From Pelecanus crispus (taxonomy: Eukaryota; Chordata; Aves; Pelecaniformes; Pelecanidae): a DNA stretch of 64,000 bases. The translations under genes and the position numbers were made by a program. The first letter of the stretch is position 1. Each line of letters begins with the position of its first letter. The notes beneath the pieces are model-generated. The model searched no databases. It saw nothing but the letters and a program-made list of their open reading frames with translations, and was not told the origin of the DNA. The stretch spans positions 24,966,728 to 25,030,727 of the forward strand of contig NC_134676.1 of the NCBI RefSeq assembly GCF_030463565.1, given 5' to 3'. Positions 1 through 12,530 of the stretch are shown here, one piece after another.

Positions 1-3000
1 AGAGAAGTGTTCCACCCACAGCAATGTTTTGCCCTTAATGGAAGAACTTAGCCTAACCCTCACACTCATTTGAAAACACTTAACAGCGGTAGGCAGGGAG
101 ACAGACTATGACAAATGCATCTGGATGATACAATCTTTCAACTCAACAGTATTTTGGTGTTGAAGAATAACAACAACTTTGGATTTCAGTGTCTTTAAGA
201 AAAATTCCTGCACTGAATAAGTAAAAGAAAATTCCTTGTCATCTTAAAGGGTCCTGAAAATCCAGATGCATGAGAACCAGCTGTACCACAATGTATAGCT
301 TAAAGCAAAAAAAAACCCAGCATTTATCTAACAAAGTGAAAGATCACCTAGTGCTGTTGAATCTTGCTACCTTTTGATGGGGCTGGGAGGTACAAAGGAG
401 CTTTATTAGCTCTCCTGTGCAGTGACTAGGCTGTGTGACAACACTTAAGTAGCGGAGCGAGTCGGGCTTGCACAAAAGACATCCCCAGGGACACACCTTA
501 ATTTCAGATGGCTCCACCTGGAGCTTGGCTCTATTGCCCAGCCCTGGCCATAGGCAGCCCACAGTCTCAGGAAGCCCTGGAAGAACAGTATGAGATGAAC
601 AGAGGTAATTAGTATCCTTTTTTTTTTTTAATTACAGTATGCATTTAGAGATTGTCAAAATTCACTAGTAAGCCAAGAAATCCACTACAAAAATTTACCA
701 ACTATCTTGCCCTAACTTTCTTCAGAGCATTCATCCGTTTCTTCTGAAAGTGCATCTCTTTCTACTAAATAACCATAGCCAAAATCCTTGAGGCTGTACG
801 CAGCCAAACATTAATGTTGTTAGAAGCAGTAATAATTATGCAAGCAGTCACTTCACTGGTCACTGGAGGTGAGTTCTGTATTCAACGTGAATACAAGCAG
901 GCTATCGTGTTTTTAGCAAAGAAGTGTGAAATTATATATCGGAAACCAAAATTCCCTTCTGACTCCTCTGTAGGTAACGGAGATGTTGCTGGGAAAGCTG
1001 AGAGGTCTTTGATGGCTTTTGCAATGTTGTAGGAGCTGATGCAGATCACAGTGTGCCAACTGATGCACCTACTGCTTGGATGAAAGACTCGTGGTGTGCG
1101 TTAGCAGCTGGGTAGTGCTGCTCTGATGAGCATTTAATTGTCTGATGCATTTAATTCAGGTAGTTGGAATGTAATAAGAAAAACAGTGGTACTTAGATTT
1201 CCCAGGAAGGGTGCTGTACAGCATGTTTCTTGAGGTTTCTTCCTCTCTGTCATCTCGAGATTTGTTACTATAATGACTTCTTTCCCCTCCCCCCCTTCTC
1301 CTGCAAACTTTATTGAGCCATCACTGGGAGCCTCTCTTCATGTTAGTGCCCTTTCTCTTGACTCTGAATTAATTAAGGGTGAAACTGGAACAGTGACTCA
1401 TAGCAAAGGAGGAGAGTTTCTTATTACTAATAAGCAAAGAAGGCGACAGGAACCCACTGTTTCCCGGTTCCAACAATGCCTTCCTTTTGTGTGTCATTCC
1501 CACATGGATCATGTTAACTGATGCCTCTTCAAACACTTGTTGCTGTATTGATTGCCATCTGAATTGGACAGTTTCACTATTTGGGGGCTTTCAGAAGCCA
1601 ATCTCCAAAAAGGTGAAAGTGCTAATTATATTGGTAATTACTTAAAGCTCTTATCCTACTTTTGCCAGTGTCCATTTCCATGGTAACAGGAGCAGGTACA
1701 GCAGCACTCAGCCAAGCGGCTCAGAGCTCTTGGCTATGTCAGCGGTGGCTGAGGTTGGAAATACATTACACAAACTGTGCGTACAGATTTTCCAAGACTC
1801 CAGAGATTTCTTTGCCACAGATCTAACTTAAAATATCAAAAAGCTAACCTAAAAATTAGATTCCCTCTTTGTGAGCTGTGTAGGCTTTTTTAAAGCTTTG
1901 ATTTACCCTTAGGTGAGCTGGCAGGTCTTCTAAAGGCTGCACTGCAGCCAAAGTCCTCAGGGGAAATTCTGTCTGACTCAGCAACTATTTCTCAGCCTCC
2001 TCGGCTGAGAACAACAGCTTTGCCACTTCCTGACTCTTGGGCCTTGTCTGCCAGGCAAATTTCAAAAAACAAATTCCCACTAGCGCTTCAAGCGTGTCTG
2101 AAATTGTAAACAGACTCTGTTTGGAGTGGTTTATGTCACTGATTTACAGTCAGCATTAAACTTACTTAGGCTGCCATCAGCTGCAGCAACTTCCTAGATA
2201 TTTAGGCTTTTAGCACGTAACTGTGGTATTTCCCCACATGTTGCAAATGTGAATCTTTCACATTTTCTTTATGAAGCAGCAACGATTCCAGACTGTTGTG
2301 GCTGGTTACTCACGTGCTCAGCAAAGCCGAGCATGACATGTCCATGTTCTGGAGTGAAAGTTCTAAAGTGATCTGAGTGGAGTCGTGAGCAAAAGAAAAT
2401 CATAAGGTGTACTGCTTTCCGCCTGGGTGAGCTTCAGAGCTCAAGACAAGCTCCAACAAGAGCACTTCACCAGGGAGAACAAAATGTTTAGCTTTACAGA
2501 CAGGTATCTCCATAGGGCATTTTAAAAAAATGACATCATCATAATGTAATAAGGCCCATAACGATTCTATAATATCGATTCCTTTCCCATGCTTCTGGAA
2601 ATATTAACATCTAGAAATATTAATTTTTTCTGTGATTAGCACTGAAACATTTTAAAGGAAAATTCTTTGTTAGCTAATACATTTCTTTTTATTTAATCTA
2701 AATAAAGTTTATTCAATTGTGCAACTGATACTAAATTTTGCTCTTGAGCAAGTCTGCTGTCTACAGTGAGATTATACCTATCCTGTTTATTTAAAAGAAA
2801 TAAATAAGGACAATAAATAAATCATAGATAGATAATATACGGTGCCTTAGAACTTAAGGAGGAACTGGATGATCATCAGTTTTGAAGATTGGGGCACTTA
2901 CTTTAATTACTTACGTCAGAAGGACCTTAAATATTTGCATTTGTTTTATTTATTTCCTTTTATTCTTGGCATTGCTTTCATGACACAGGACCAGTTTTCT

Positions 3001-5228
3001 AATTCTACATAACTAAAATAAGTGGCAGTTAATCTTTGGACATGTTTCATCTTCCCTAATTTCAAGCAAAGAAGGATTGATTTAAGTTCATAGGGCTTTT
3101 CAAAGCTAAGAGATACCTCACAACTTCACAAGGTATACTGTCCTCTACCCAGCAAAACCCTTAATGGACTAGCAAGGGACAAAACTCAAAACGATGGGTC
3201 TACCTTTTCTAGAAAAGAAAATAAAAAGTGGTTTTGATGGCTGGCAAACTTGGGGGCAGAGGAAAGAGAAAGAATTGTTGACAATAACATTCATACAGTG
3301 CTACTGTTATTTTACTGACAAGTGACATGGTTACTAACTACAACTAGTTCCTGTACTGGCAAAGGGAAAGACGTACTCTCTTCTCAGGATGTTTGTGCTG
3401 TAGAGCCCATCTGCTTTCCTTGGATCCTCCCACTTACAGAAAAAAACCCATGTTATTGAGTATCAAAGTTTGATAGTGTGTTCACACAGAGACAACGGTA
3501 TGAGGCTAAGCCATCTTGCACCATCCTCTTGTCCTCATTCGGCTTATTATTATTTTACTAATGTCCTTACGCCCAGGGTTAAAGGGCCATCGTGTTACTC
3601 CTCTGTTTTCCGCATGGTTGCACATTAGCTGCAGATTGCTTTGTCTTGTGGGACATGTCTGTCTGACAAATGTTCCAGCCCCACAGGAGTTGGACTAAAG
3701 CAGAGGAGGTATCTCACTCACTTGTCCCTGTGATAACACTTTGAATAAATCTTCTGGGAAGAGAAACATGGATAATCCGATTCTTTATAAATCTCTACAG
3801 CTGCAAAGACAACAAGGCTCCTCTGCATCCAAGCAGACCAGCTACAGAGCCTGATGCCCTTATCTCCTGAAAACTCAGAGAGTTCTCCACAGTTGGAAAA
3901 CAAGCAGGCTAAATGAGAGTGTATGATGTTATTTTACATTCTGGCAGAGAGATGGCTGTCATCCAAATTTCTTTCACAGAGAACTTTAGCAGAACTTTTG
4001 GACCCAGCGTCTAGGGTAAACCAATAGCATACTTAAAAATGTCTACATAAATAAATAGCAAAGTTAAGGATGTTTATCCTAAATGCAAACAACAATGATC
4101 TGAAACTGAAAAACTGAAAGAAAAGCTGTTCTGCGTATACACTAACATACTCTGGTCATCTTCAGTTGCATTCTGCAGAGCGGGCAAACAACTGGCATCT
4201 GGAGATGGGGAATCTAACACAGCAAGCCTGCAGACTGCTGGGTCAGAGAAATGGACGGTTGATCTGGTTCATCTGACACTTAAAATTTATGTGCAGAACA
4301 TTTAATAATTTGACTGACTTAATTCTAAGTCTCTGTATTTGAAAGCAGAACTCTTATGAAGCAGAAGTAGGGGAGACTGAAGGAAAAAAGTGGTAAAGCA
4401 GGAGGGAGAGGAGAGACAATCACGTGAAAAGCAAATACGGATGCAATTTAGTGAAGAGGAAAAGCTTACGGGACAGGGGGTGGGAGAAGGTAGGACCTAT
4501 TCCTAGCACATAATGCAAACACCTCAAATCAGCACCTTGGAGAACCATTTCCATATATTGGCACTCATGTTTAAGTCCGCTTCGCAGAAACAAACTGATA
4601 AATGCTATTACGACTGCTCACAGATGAGAGAGATCCTGCATTGCCCACGCTGCAGCTCGTACCCCACTGAAATGCGTTTCCCATGTTTGGATTTGCCTTC
4701 ATTTGTACCTTCAGTAATGAGGCCCTGCAGCTGTATTGTCCTGATGACAAAGCCATTCACCTGGGCTGCTTCTGCCCTTGAGTTTGTCCCCATATAATTT
4801 TATTTATTCCCTTAATACTTCCTTGGCTGTGTGGCTTTTTGCACCTTTTAGAGGAAGCTGTGCAACCACCTGTTCTTATTGGCAGGCTAAATTGGCAAAA
4901 TACTTGTTTTCTCATAGGCCCAAGGCTGGCCTACAGGGAAGAAAACAGTAAAACACGACCATATTGTGCCCTTCACCACCTCTGAGCCGTGAAGCGCAAC
5001 GTCGCAGGCTTTTGTAAGGCAGGTGGCATGCCAAAGTCCACGCAAGGGCTGTGCTGGCCTTGGGAGTTTTGAATGGCTGAAGAAAACACGTATGATCATT
5101 TTTTTGCCATTCTGCTGGTGAGCTATTATCATCATGTTTAGATGTCATGAGCCTGCAAGTGTAGAAACTTACCCGGTTTATCAAGCTGAACTGCCTTTTA
5201 TTTTGATTTATCTCTCCTTTCCCTGCTA
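1..5228. other. AT-rich intergenic DNA, no gene recognised
   Basis: No reading frame here looks coding: the open frames are short (under 100 codons), overlap on both strands and carry no recognisable domain. A T-run of about 12 sits near 618-629. I see no CR1 or LTR sequence and no tRNA-like element. Isolated motif matches occur (a TGACTCAGCA at 1974-1983 and CCATGGTAAC at about 1679-1688), but single matches of this length are expected by chance in a window this size. Confidence 0.6.
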
Positions 5229-5229
5229 G

Positions 5230-5529
5230 GTGTCAGCAGTTTGTGGTTTGCCTGGGGCCTTCAGGTTGGCCAGCAGTTCTGGAGGACTCGTTCGTCAGAT
5301 GCCAGAAGCTGCGGGTCCGTCGGCCTCTGTCCCCCCGCGGCTGGCCGCGCTCTGCTGGTCTCGGCACAGCGGCCGGCAGACAGCCCTGCCCGCAGGGGCG
5401 GTGGCCAGACTCGGCGTGCCGCTGCAGCCTAGCCCCGTGCGGGGTAGCCAAGCTGCTTCTGGCAGTCGCATTTCCTGCGGTGCTCCAGCAGATACTGGCA
5501 CACGACTAAGAAGAGTCCAGCAGCTGTGA
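5230..5529 (+). other. small GC-rich patch with strong 3' splice-site-like start, possible exon
   Basis: GC and CpG content rises abruptly at about 5,228 and falls after about 5,500. Immediately before it is a textbook acceptor: a pyrimidine tract from about 5,208 ending CCCTGCTAG at 5,229. The frame that starts at 5,230 stays open for 99 codons to a TGA at 5,527-5,529. The encoded residues (rich in Ala, Ser, Arg, Gly) match no family I know, and the opposite strand is also open (5,295-5,675), as is common in GC-rich DNA. It could be a terminal or internal exon of a long non-coding RNA, a coding exon of an upstream gene, or a small isolated CpG island. No matching donor is obvious. Confidence 0.3.
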
Positions 5530-7235
5530 TGGGTTCCTCTCATACTACACCACCTATGATTTGTACTACAACGGCACACCGAGTGCTGCAAATACTGAAC
5601 AAAAGGGAGGTTCCCTCTCCTGGGTTGGGTACCATCCAAAGCTGGAGGGATTACGGTGCTCCCGCTACGCGTCATCCCTGGCAGACTGGGACGCAGAGTT
5701 CAGAGCTTCTAAATCCTAGATCAGCGAATTAACAAGATTATCCTTTCACTCTGAAAACAAGATTGAGAGAGATTTTGATAACGCCAGGCCGCCCAAAACC
5801 TAAGTTACATTAAATTGCCTGGAGCTGTGAAACATTTAGGTTTTATACTGCATGTATACTTAAGAAAAAAAAACAAACCCACAACTCTGATGGTAAAGTG
5901 TAGAAGTGCCACCTTGATCATACAGCTACAGTCACAAGTCAGTTGCAAGGCTGTTTGAAAGTTATACTACTGACATCTTTTATTTTTAATAGCTCTCATG
6001 ACATTATGAATACTTTCATAATTAAAATAACTTGTTCCATGAAAGAGCAGATGTCCTGGTACTTAAATACACAGTGCTGCCATGCTGAAGTCTTCTGCTT
6101 AATGGCATTAGAAGCGGTAGTTTGTCCTGATCAACAGCTCTGCTGACGTCCTAGATGCCACTGAGAGCCAGAACAGGTGGGTCTTCCATGAACAAGAGTT
6201 TTAATGGGCCAGATTTCTTACAAAGGGCTGGGTGCATCCAGCGCTGCAGAGCAGTTCCTGGCATTGGACACTTAGGCTGGTCTCTGAATTTCAACTATAA
6301 AGTCTTTCCTGACATTTGTGACGTCTATATGAAGGATTGCTTTACACACAAGCAGCACTAGATCAAGTCAGGCCAAAATAATGAATTGTCTCAGGGGATC
6401 ACAGACAAACCTTACGTTTAAAATATATCTTTGGCAAAGAAGTCCATAACCCAAAGGAAGACTTCAGCTGGTCTCTGGCAAAGATCCAGCGACACACTTT
6501 GCCTAGCTTCTCTTGCAGCAGAGCAATGACTTTGAGTGGTGTGGGGATGCCCCCATAGGGTCCGGCCTCCCTCCGGCTCCTTCCCACACACGGCACTCAA
6601 GCCATGGCAGCACTTCAGTGCCATCACAGAGCCGTCAGGGCGAGCAAGTGCCCTGGGGAAATAACTGCTCCTCTCCTCGCCCCAGGACATGGTGGATGGG
6701 TGTCTGCTGACATCACACAACAGCGTACCCTCCCGCCTGCCTGCCCTGCGTGCGCAGGGGGGCATATCCTGCCATCTGGCGCCTTACGTACCCTTTGTGG
6801 GGCCAAAAGCAGCTGCCCCCTGTCATACGGCTGGATGTGCACTCAGCACACGGCGGAGGCTATGAAGGGTTTGGTCACGTCAGATTTAAATTCAGTACAT
6901 GCCATGGAAGGAGCTTTGTCCATGCGCCCCTCCAGTGTCTCCTTAAAAGGCTCTGTTGGCCTGACCTGGTCTCAGAGTGCTTCATCTCAGCACCAGACAC
7001 CCATTTCTGAGGACAACGGTGGCTGTGCCCAGGAGCTGCCAGGGCTGCATAGCACGGCCTTAAGGATGGGGAGGGGAGAAAAGATGACCTAACTGTAGAT
7101 GTATTTCTTGAAACTTACGTGTTAAGAATATGGGCAGTGGAAAAAACGATCTTTAACATGTTTGCAGGACTGGATCTGCACTCCCATTGGTATTTATCAC
7201 ATGGAGAAAGAACATCTATGCTATCCACTAAAATT

Positions 7236-7254
7236 AAATAATAATAATAATAAC
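7236..7254. repeat. (AAT)n microsatellite
   Basis: About six tandem AAT units, followed by AAC-type variants. Short simple repeat in AT-rich DNA. Confidence 0.8.
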
Positions 7255-7972
7255 AACAATTCATCCTAGCCCAGTTCTGTGGTACTGCATTGCTGGATCA
7301 TTTAGCTTATTGGAATGACTTGCATTTACAGCAAAACTCAGGCAGATAATGAGGGTGAGGTAAAGCAGAGCCGTACTAATGGTTAATGGCCATCTCCCAG
7401 TGTTACCACATTCCCAGAGTAAGAGACTCCCACTTTCCCACTGAAATCCATTTTTAGGTGTTTAAATTCACATTTATATTCTATGATTCCATTAATTTTT
7501 CCCGTTCTTTATAATTTGCCTGTATGAAATCCACTGTAGGTTGAAATCAGAAATATGCAGTATCTAGACTGCCTTAGGAATGCCCGGGAAGGGATTTTAC
7601 AGATTTGCAAATCATCCTACTGCCCTCAGCACATTGCTGCACATGTCACAGGATCAGGCTCCAGCAGAGTAGCTGTCAAACATCAGCCCTCCCCTTGGGC
7701 TGCTTCACGCCTCTGTCACTGCCTGTTGGCTGACAGGAAGAATAAATAAATAAACGCCGCTTGTGCGCTATGCTGTGGCTCACACCTTAGTCAGTGGTGC
7801 ACACCAAAGTGCAAACCGCACAGCCTGGGTGGGGAACAGGGAGAAAATGCCTGGTGCTTTCCCTACCCCGTGACGCGGGAGGCTGTGACTGTGCGGTGGC
7901 ACTGAGCACAGCCGCTCCCAGCAGCCGGCACCCCGCTGCCCGCTCCATCCCAGGAACACAATTAACCTCAGG

Positions 7973-7979
7973 TATAAAT
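7973..7979 (+). promoter_or_regulatory. isolated TATA-box-like motif next to GC-rich DNA
   Basis: TATAAAT is flanked upstream by a GC-richer stretch (about 7,800-7,960) and downstream by GCGGCGACGGCCG. This is the arrangement of a core promoter, but there is no CCAAT box, no clear initiator and no gene downstream that I can recognise. It may well be chance. Confidence 0.15.
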
Positions 7980-10900
7980 TGCGGCGACGGCCGTCTTCCT
8001 CCAGGTCTGGAGTTGAGAGGCTCCTCTCGCCATTACAATCCTCTATGCATGAAGCCTGCCTGCACCGGAGGATTGGAAAAGTTTCCTTTTTTTTCCACAG
8101 GTATTTTAGCATTGGAAACTGTGAATCTACAGAGAAAAGGGTATGCAGATTCTGCTGCTGTAGCCAAGTCTTTGCGCCAAATTTTGTGATATAGCATATA
8201 TACCTTTAAAGTCTTGCCTCATTATGCTCATTATAGAACTACTTGCATGGGGAGACTTTGATTCTGCATGAGTGGATAAACCATTGGCATAAAATCTCTT
8301 TTCTTCTTTTCCAAACCATTGTTATACATGGTACTAACACTGAATCTTAAATTACTCTACATATTTTTCTGACAATTCTGTATTGTGTTTTGGTCTAAAC
8401 ATGCTTTAATGTCAGTCTTTTTTTGCTTTCAGTTCACTTGTTAAATTCTCTCTGCCTGGAAAATGGCATATGAACACAGGGGAGAAAAGCCTTAATTATT
8501 TTAAAGAGATAAGTGATTTTAAATGGAAGATTTTTAGAGCTGAACACCTATGCCAGGTCCAAAGTTCAGTGGGAATTTCATAACATATTACTCTTAGCTA
8601 TGAAATTAAAATAAGTTAAAATACGTTTCTGAAATTATCTAGCACATGGATATACAGTCAAGATTAATGATAAATACCTACAAGAAAGTTTAGCAACAAG
8701 TTAACAAACAACAGGGTAGGAGCATTAGAAAAAGGCAGAGCACTAAAAATATATATTTAGTAGTTTGACTTTGGAAAATTCACATCCTCCTGAGTATTTT
8801 AGAAAAACAAAACATCAACAGGCCTGAGAGTTCCATGAACTCAAGAAAATCTTAAACCGCTTCAGTTCAGCCTATTCTAATTGTATTTCAGACTGTTCTG
8901 CTTATCTGATTGCTAATTGCTTACTGAATGCTCCTTTTTGGCGCACCCCTTCCACGAGGTCTTTTTCTCCTCAAAAGGAACAGAATACACTAGTGACATG
9001 TGTAATATGGTTAGAACCCAGTCAATAATCCTGGGTGTTTATCACTGTCATCTGCTTAATTTCTAAGGCCCCTGCAAAAGACTGCTATTTTTTCTTGGAG
9101 GCTAAGTGCAGCATCACTGGCAGAGAGAATGGTGGAAACGATACAATGCCACTTAGCAGAAAAATGGCTTAGAAAATGCAATTCTCAGTGCACAAAGACA
9201 GGAGTAATAAAAGCAGTGGTGCGCTGTCTACCTGGGTGCTGCACTCCTTCCCGAACTGAAGGCTGAGAGAAGTAGTAAACCATTGATATATATTTTTCAA
9301 GCCAACAAATGTTAGAATTTATTTGTAAGTGAGCTTTCAATATTTTAATGGAGCTGAATGATTGAGAAAAAGAATCTAGTATCTCTTTTAAGTTTGTGAT
9401 AATGCCACAGCATAAAAATGCCATTCCTTAAAGCATTTTCCACAAGTGATACAAGGAATGACTACTGTACAGACTTCAGATTTGGAACAGAACTGTACCT
9501 GCTTATTGTAATCTTAAAAACTGCTTTCCTGTGTCCTGACCAGTTCAGATTACTTATAATTACAAACAAAACCCTTACTTGTTCTGCTTGCTTTCTTCTG
9601 ATGATCAAAAAAAGGAATCCTGTTCTTACCATATTACCTAAGATGCATTAGCATACATGCTGTAAACCTGTACTTTGGCCAATGTGAAAAAATTATCTTT
9701 TAATTTCTTCAGATAAAACATTGTTCAAATGGTACATGCATTCAGAAAAATATTTTACTGGAGAAAATAGTACTGGATGTTGAGTAACAAAACCAACAAA
9801 TGGAATGGAATGAATTAATTGCCTCTGCTTCTTTTAGCATATTTAGCACCCCTAACTTCTTAATGATTAGACTGTATTTTACAGTCAAAATGCATCACAC
9901 AAAAGAACTCTAAACAAATGTAATTATACTTTTACCATATTATGCTTGGCTTTATTATGCTAAAAAAGCACATTCCTTCTCCATCCTAGCCTAAAGAAAA
10001 TCAGTTCTTCACAATCTAAACATGCATTTTCAGTAAGAAATACAAATGTTTCTATCTTTTTCCAACTAGTAATAGGGTTTAGAGAGTCTTATTATTTATT
10101 GCATAGATTCTTATTACTGTAATTCTTAATTTAATTTGAGTCAGCAGGAAATTCCCAGTGCTAACAGGTGCTGCTCAGAATCTCATGAGCATGGTTTAAA
10201 TGAGAAAATGCAGATATCTTTTCCAAAACAAAATCTTAAATGCTGGAAAACATAAGATAAAATTATTTAAATTTCACATTTTATAGAAAAAGCTAAATTA
10301 ATGATAGTTTAAGGCATATTGATTTTGTGTTTTCTGGATGAAGACTAATGTAATACTCATAACGGTGATTTTATTTTGTAACTGAAAACATTTTTAACAT
10401 TTAACATTAAAACATTTTGGAGAATATGAGAATCTTCTGATGATTTTATGTCAGTCAGAGAGTAGGCCAGTCTATCACCTTTCCCATATGAAGCTGTCTG
10501 CGTTGGATGGGTAGTTGTTTCTTAATGAGATCTGGTTGCCATTTTTAGAACTTTTTTTGAGAACATTTTTAAGAGAAAGAAATGTAGACTTACAGTAAAA
10601 GTCCACCTTTGACTACTGTTCTAGTGTATTTAGCAGAAATGGTAGCTTTTAAACTTCTGCCTTTGCCTCGCTTTCCCTCTGCTGTCAAGCTGCTGCAGGG
10701 CAGTAACCATTTTCTATACTCGGTTGACACATGTAAAGCTTTCTCTTTCAATTTTGTAAAATAACAGTCTGTACTGTAGATAAACAGAAGATTGACCTTG
10801 CGTAACAATATCGTTACAAATGCTATTGTTTCACTCAAGCTAGTTTTGTATATTCTATAAATACACAGCTAGGAGGTTTGTCTTGTGTTTCTTCACCATG

Positions 10901-12085
10901 GGACATCCCACCTGGAAAATAATGTTTGTGTATTGTAGACAAAAAAGAAGGGGACAGGCTATATTTAAGAGTGATTAAATCAAGCTCATTTTTTTTACTG
11001 CTGTGTTTACTTTGTCCTTTTGTCACTGAAATCTGAGATCTATGCAAAAATATCTGAGTGTGGGAGAGGGAAACACGAAAGGATTTCTGTGTGTTATTAT
11101 TCCCAAAACAGCACAAGGAATTAATTTTATCTTAGGTTTGTGTTATGTAAATTGCTATAAATGGAAATGGGAAGCTTATAAGACAAATGTAGATTGTTCC
11201 AGGTCATTTTTTAACTGAGGTGTGTCTTGTCCACTCTTTTAATATTTTTATCAACAAAGTTTAACAAGTAGTATGTAGTATGTCAAAGTAGATGTGCGTA
11301 AGAGATGAATTTTACAATGGTGTCAGCTACACAGCATTAGCAGCCTTCTTCAAAAAGATACTGTTCTTTAAAAAAGGCACGACAGTCAGCTTCAATATAT
11401 ATGAAAATGTTCCTTAAAACACAAACCAGACAAAAAAAAAAGAAAAAAGGAATATTTCCACACTTTTTTGTTTAAAAACAAGCAGTGAATGCATGATTCC
11501 TACATATAAAAAAATTATTTGCTCTGTTTAAAATCTGAGTAATTAGACAGCAAAGCTCACATGAACTGAAATGCCATTTTTTATTATTCAGTAGTCAAGC
11601 AAGGAGAAATTAAAAAAGTATACAAAACATAAACAATAGCAAGTATAGGTATCCATATATACTTAGAAAATGTTTGGTACTGCAGTCACCTAAAAGGCTG
11701 CAAGTTACATTAAAAAAATCGTTGTGTGCAATATGATTCATTTGGATGTCTCAGCTTTATACTTCCAGCAAATAGAAATAATACTTAACACCTGACTAAT
11801 TAATTGCAAGCATTAGAGAACAACTAAAATATATCCCAGTTTAATTCTTTAAACTGGGCACTGGATTAACAAAGCATATTCTGAGTATATCTTACTAACT
11901 ACAAGCAAGACATCATTAATTTAGATGGGTTGTGTTTGCTGCACTATGACACTGACACAGTTGATTTTTCTTGCATCTGTGATGAGAATTATCAAGTGGG
12001 ATAAATCAGCAGAATCCTAGGACCTCCACTGTAACTGTCCTTTTCATAAACAAGAAATCCAGACCACATCAGAGGAAGTATTTAG

Positions 12086-12530
12086 GAATCATAGAATCAT
12101 AGAATCGTTTAGGTTGGAAAAGACCTTTAAGATCATCCAGTCCAACCATTAACCTAACACTACCAAGTCCATCACTAAACCAATTAAGGGTAGAGTAGCA
12201 ATGTCATGTTTCCTGGCTTGGTGACTAGATTATTTTTAATGCAACTAAAAACTAGGAATCATTAAGATTGGAAAGGACCACTAAGATCATCAGTCCAACC
12301 ATCAACCCAACACCACCATAACCACTAAACCATGTCCCAAAATACCACATCTACCCGTTTTTTGAACGCTTCCAGGGATGGTGACTCCACCACCTCTCTG
12401 GGCAGCCTCTTCTAATGTTTCACTACCCTTTCCATGAAGAAATTTTTCCTAATATCCAATCTAAATCTCCCCTGGCGCAGCTTGAGGCCATTTCCTCTCA
12501 TCCTATCACTAACTACTTGGGAGAAGAATC
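12086..12530 (-). mobile_element. CR1 LINE, 5'-truncated, decayed, with a two-part 3' tail
   Basis: On the minus strand this is the end of a CR1 non-LTR retrotransposon. The plus-strand left edge shows GAATCATAGAATCATAGAATCG, the complement of the terminal ATTCTATG repeats. Reading leftward on the minus strand from 12,530, one finds decayed ORF2 C-terminal coding sequence (to about 12,330), a first 3' UTR/tail module (about 12,256-12,330), a spacer (about 12,200-12,255) and a second tail module (12,086-12,199). The coding remnant is interrupted and non-functional. The spacer and double-tail layout recurs at 58.6-59.1 kb, which points to a shared subfamily structure rather than a local accident. 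Confidence 0.9.

Larger units (their letters stand above)
5530..12085. other. intergenic DNA with two GC-richer patches
   Basis: Two patches stand out from the AT-rich background: about 6,500-7,090 and about 7,800-8,060. The first carries a 162-codon plus-strand frame (6,604-7,092), overlapped by frames in other phases and without recognisable motifs. The second has a TATAAAT at about 7,973 followed by GC-rich sequence. A short (AAT)n tract lies at about 7,236-7,254. From 8,200 to 12,085 the DNA is AT-rich and I see neither genes nor repeats I can name. Confidence 0.5.

Noticed and set aside
1974..1983. TGACTCAGCA as a MARE/antioxidant-type element
   Set aside because: A single isolated match is expected by chance, and no linked promoter or conservation can be shown.
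6604..7092. 162-codon plus-strand frame in a GC-richer patch
   Set aside because: Other phases and the opposite strand are also partly open, and there is no recognisable motif, signal peptide or splice structure.
7478..7491. ATTCTATGATTCC resembling a CR1 tail
   Set aside because: The upstream sequence has no CR1 3' UTR features, so the short match is probably chance.
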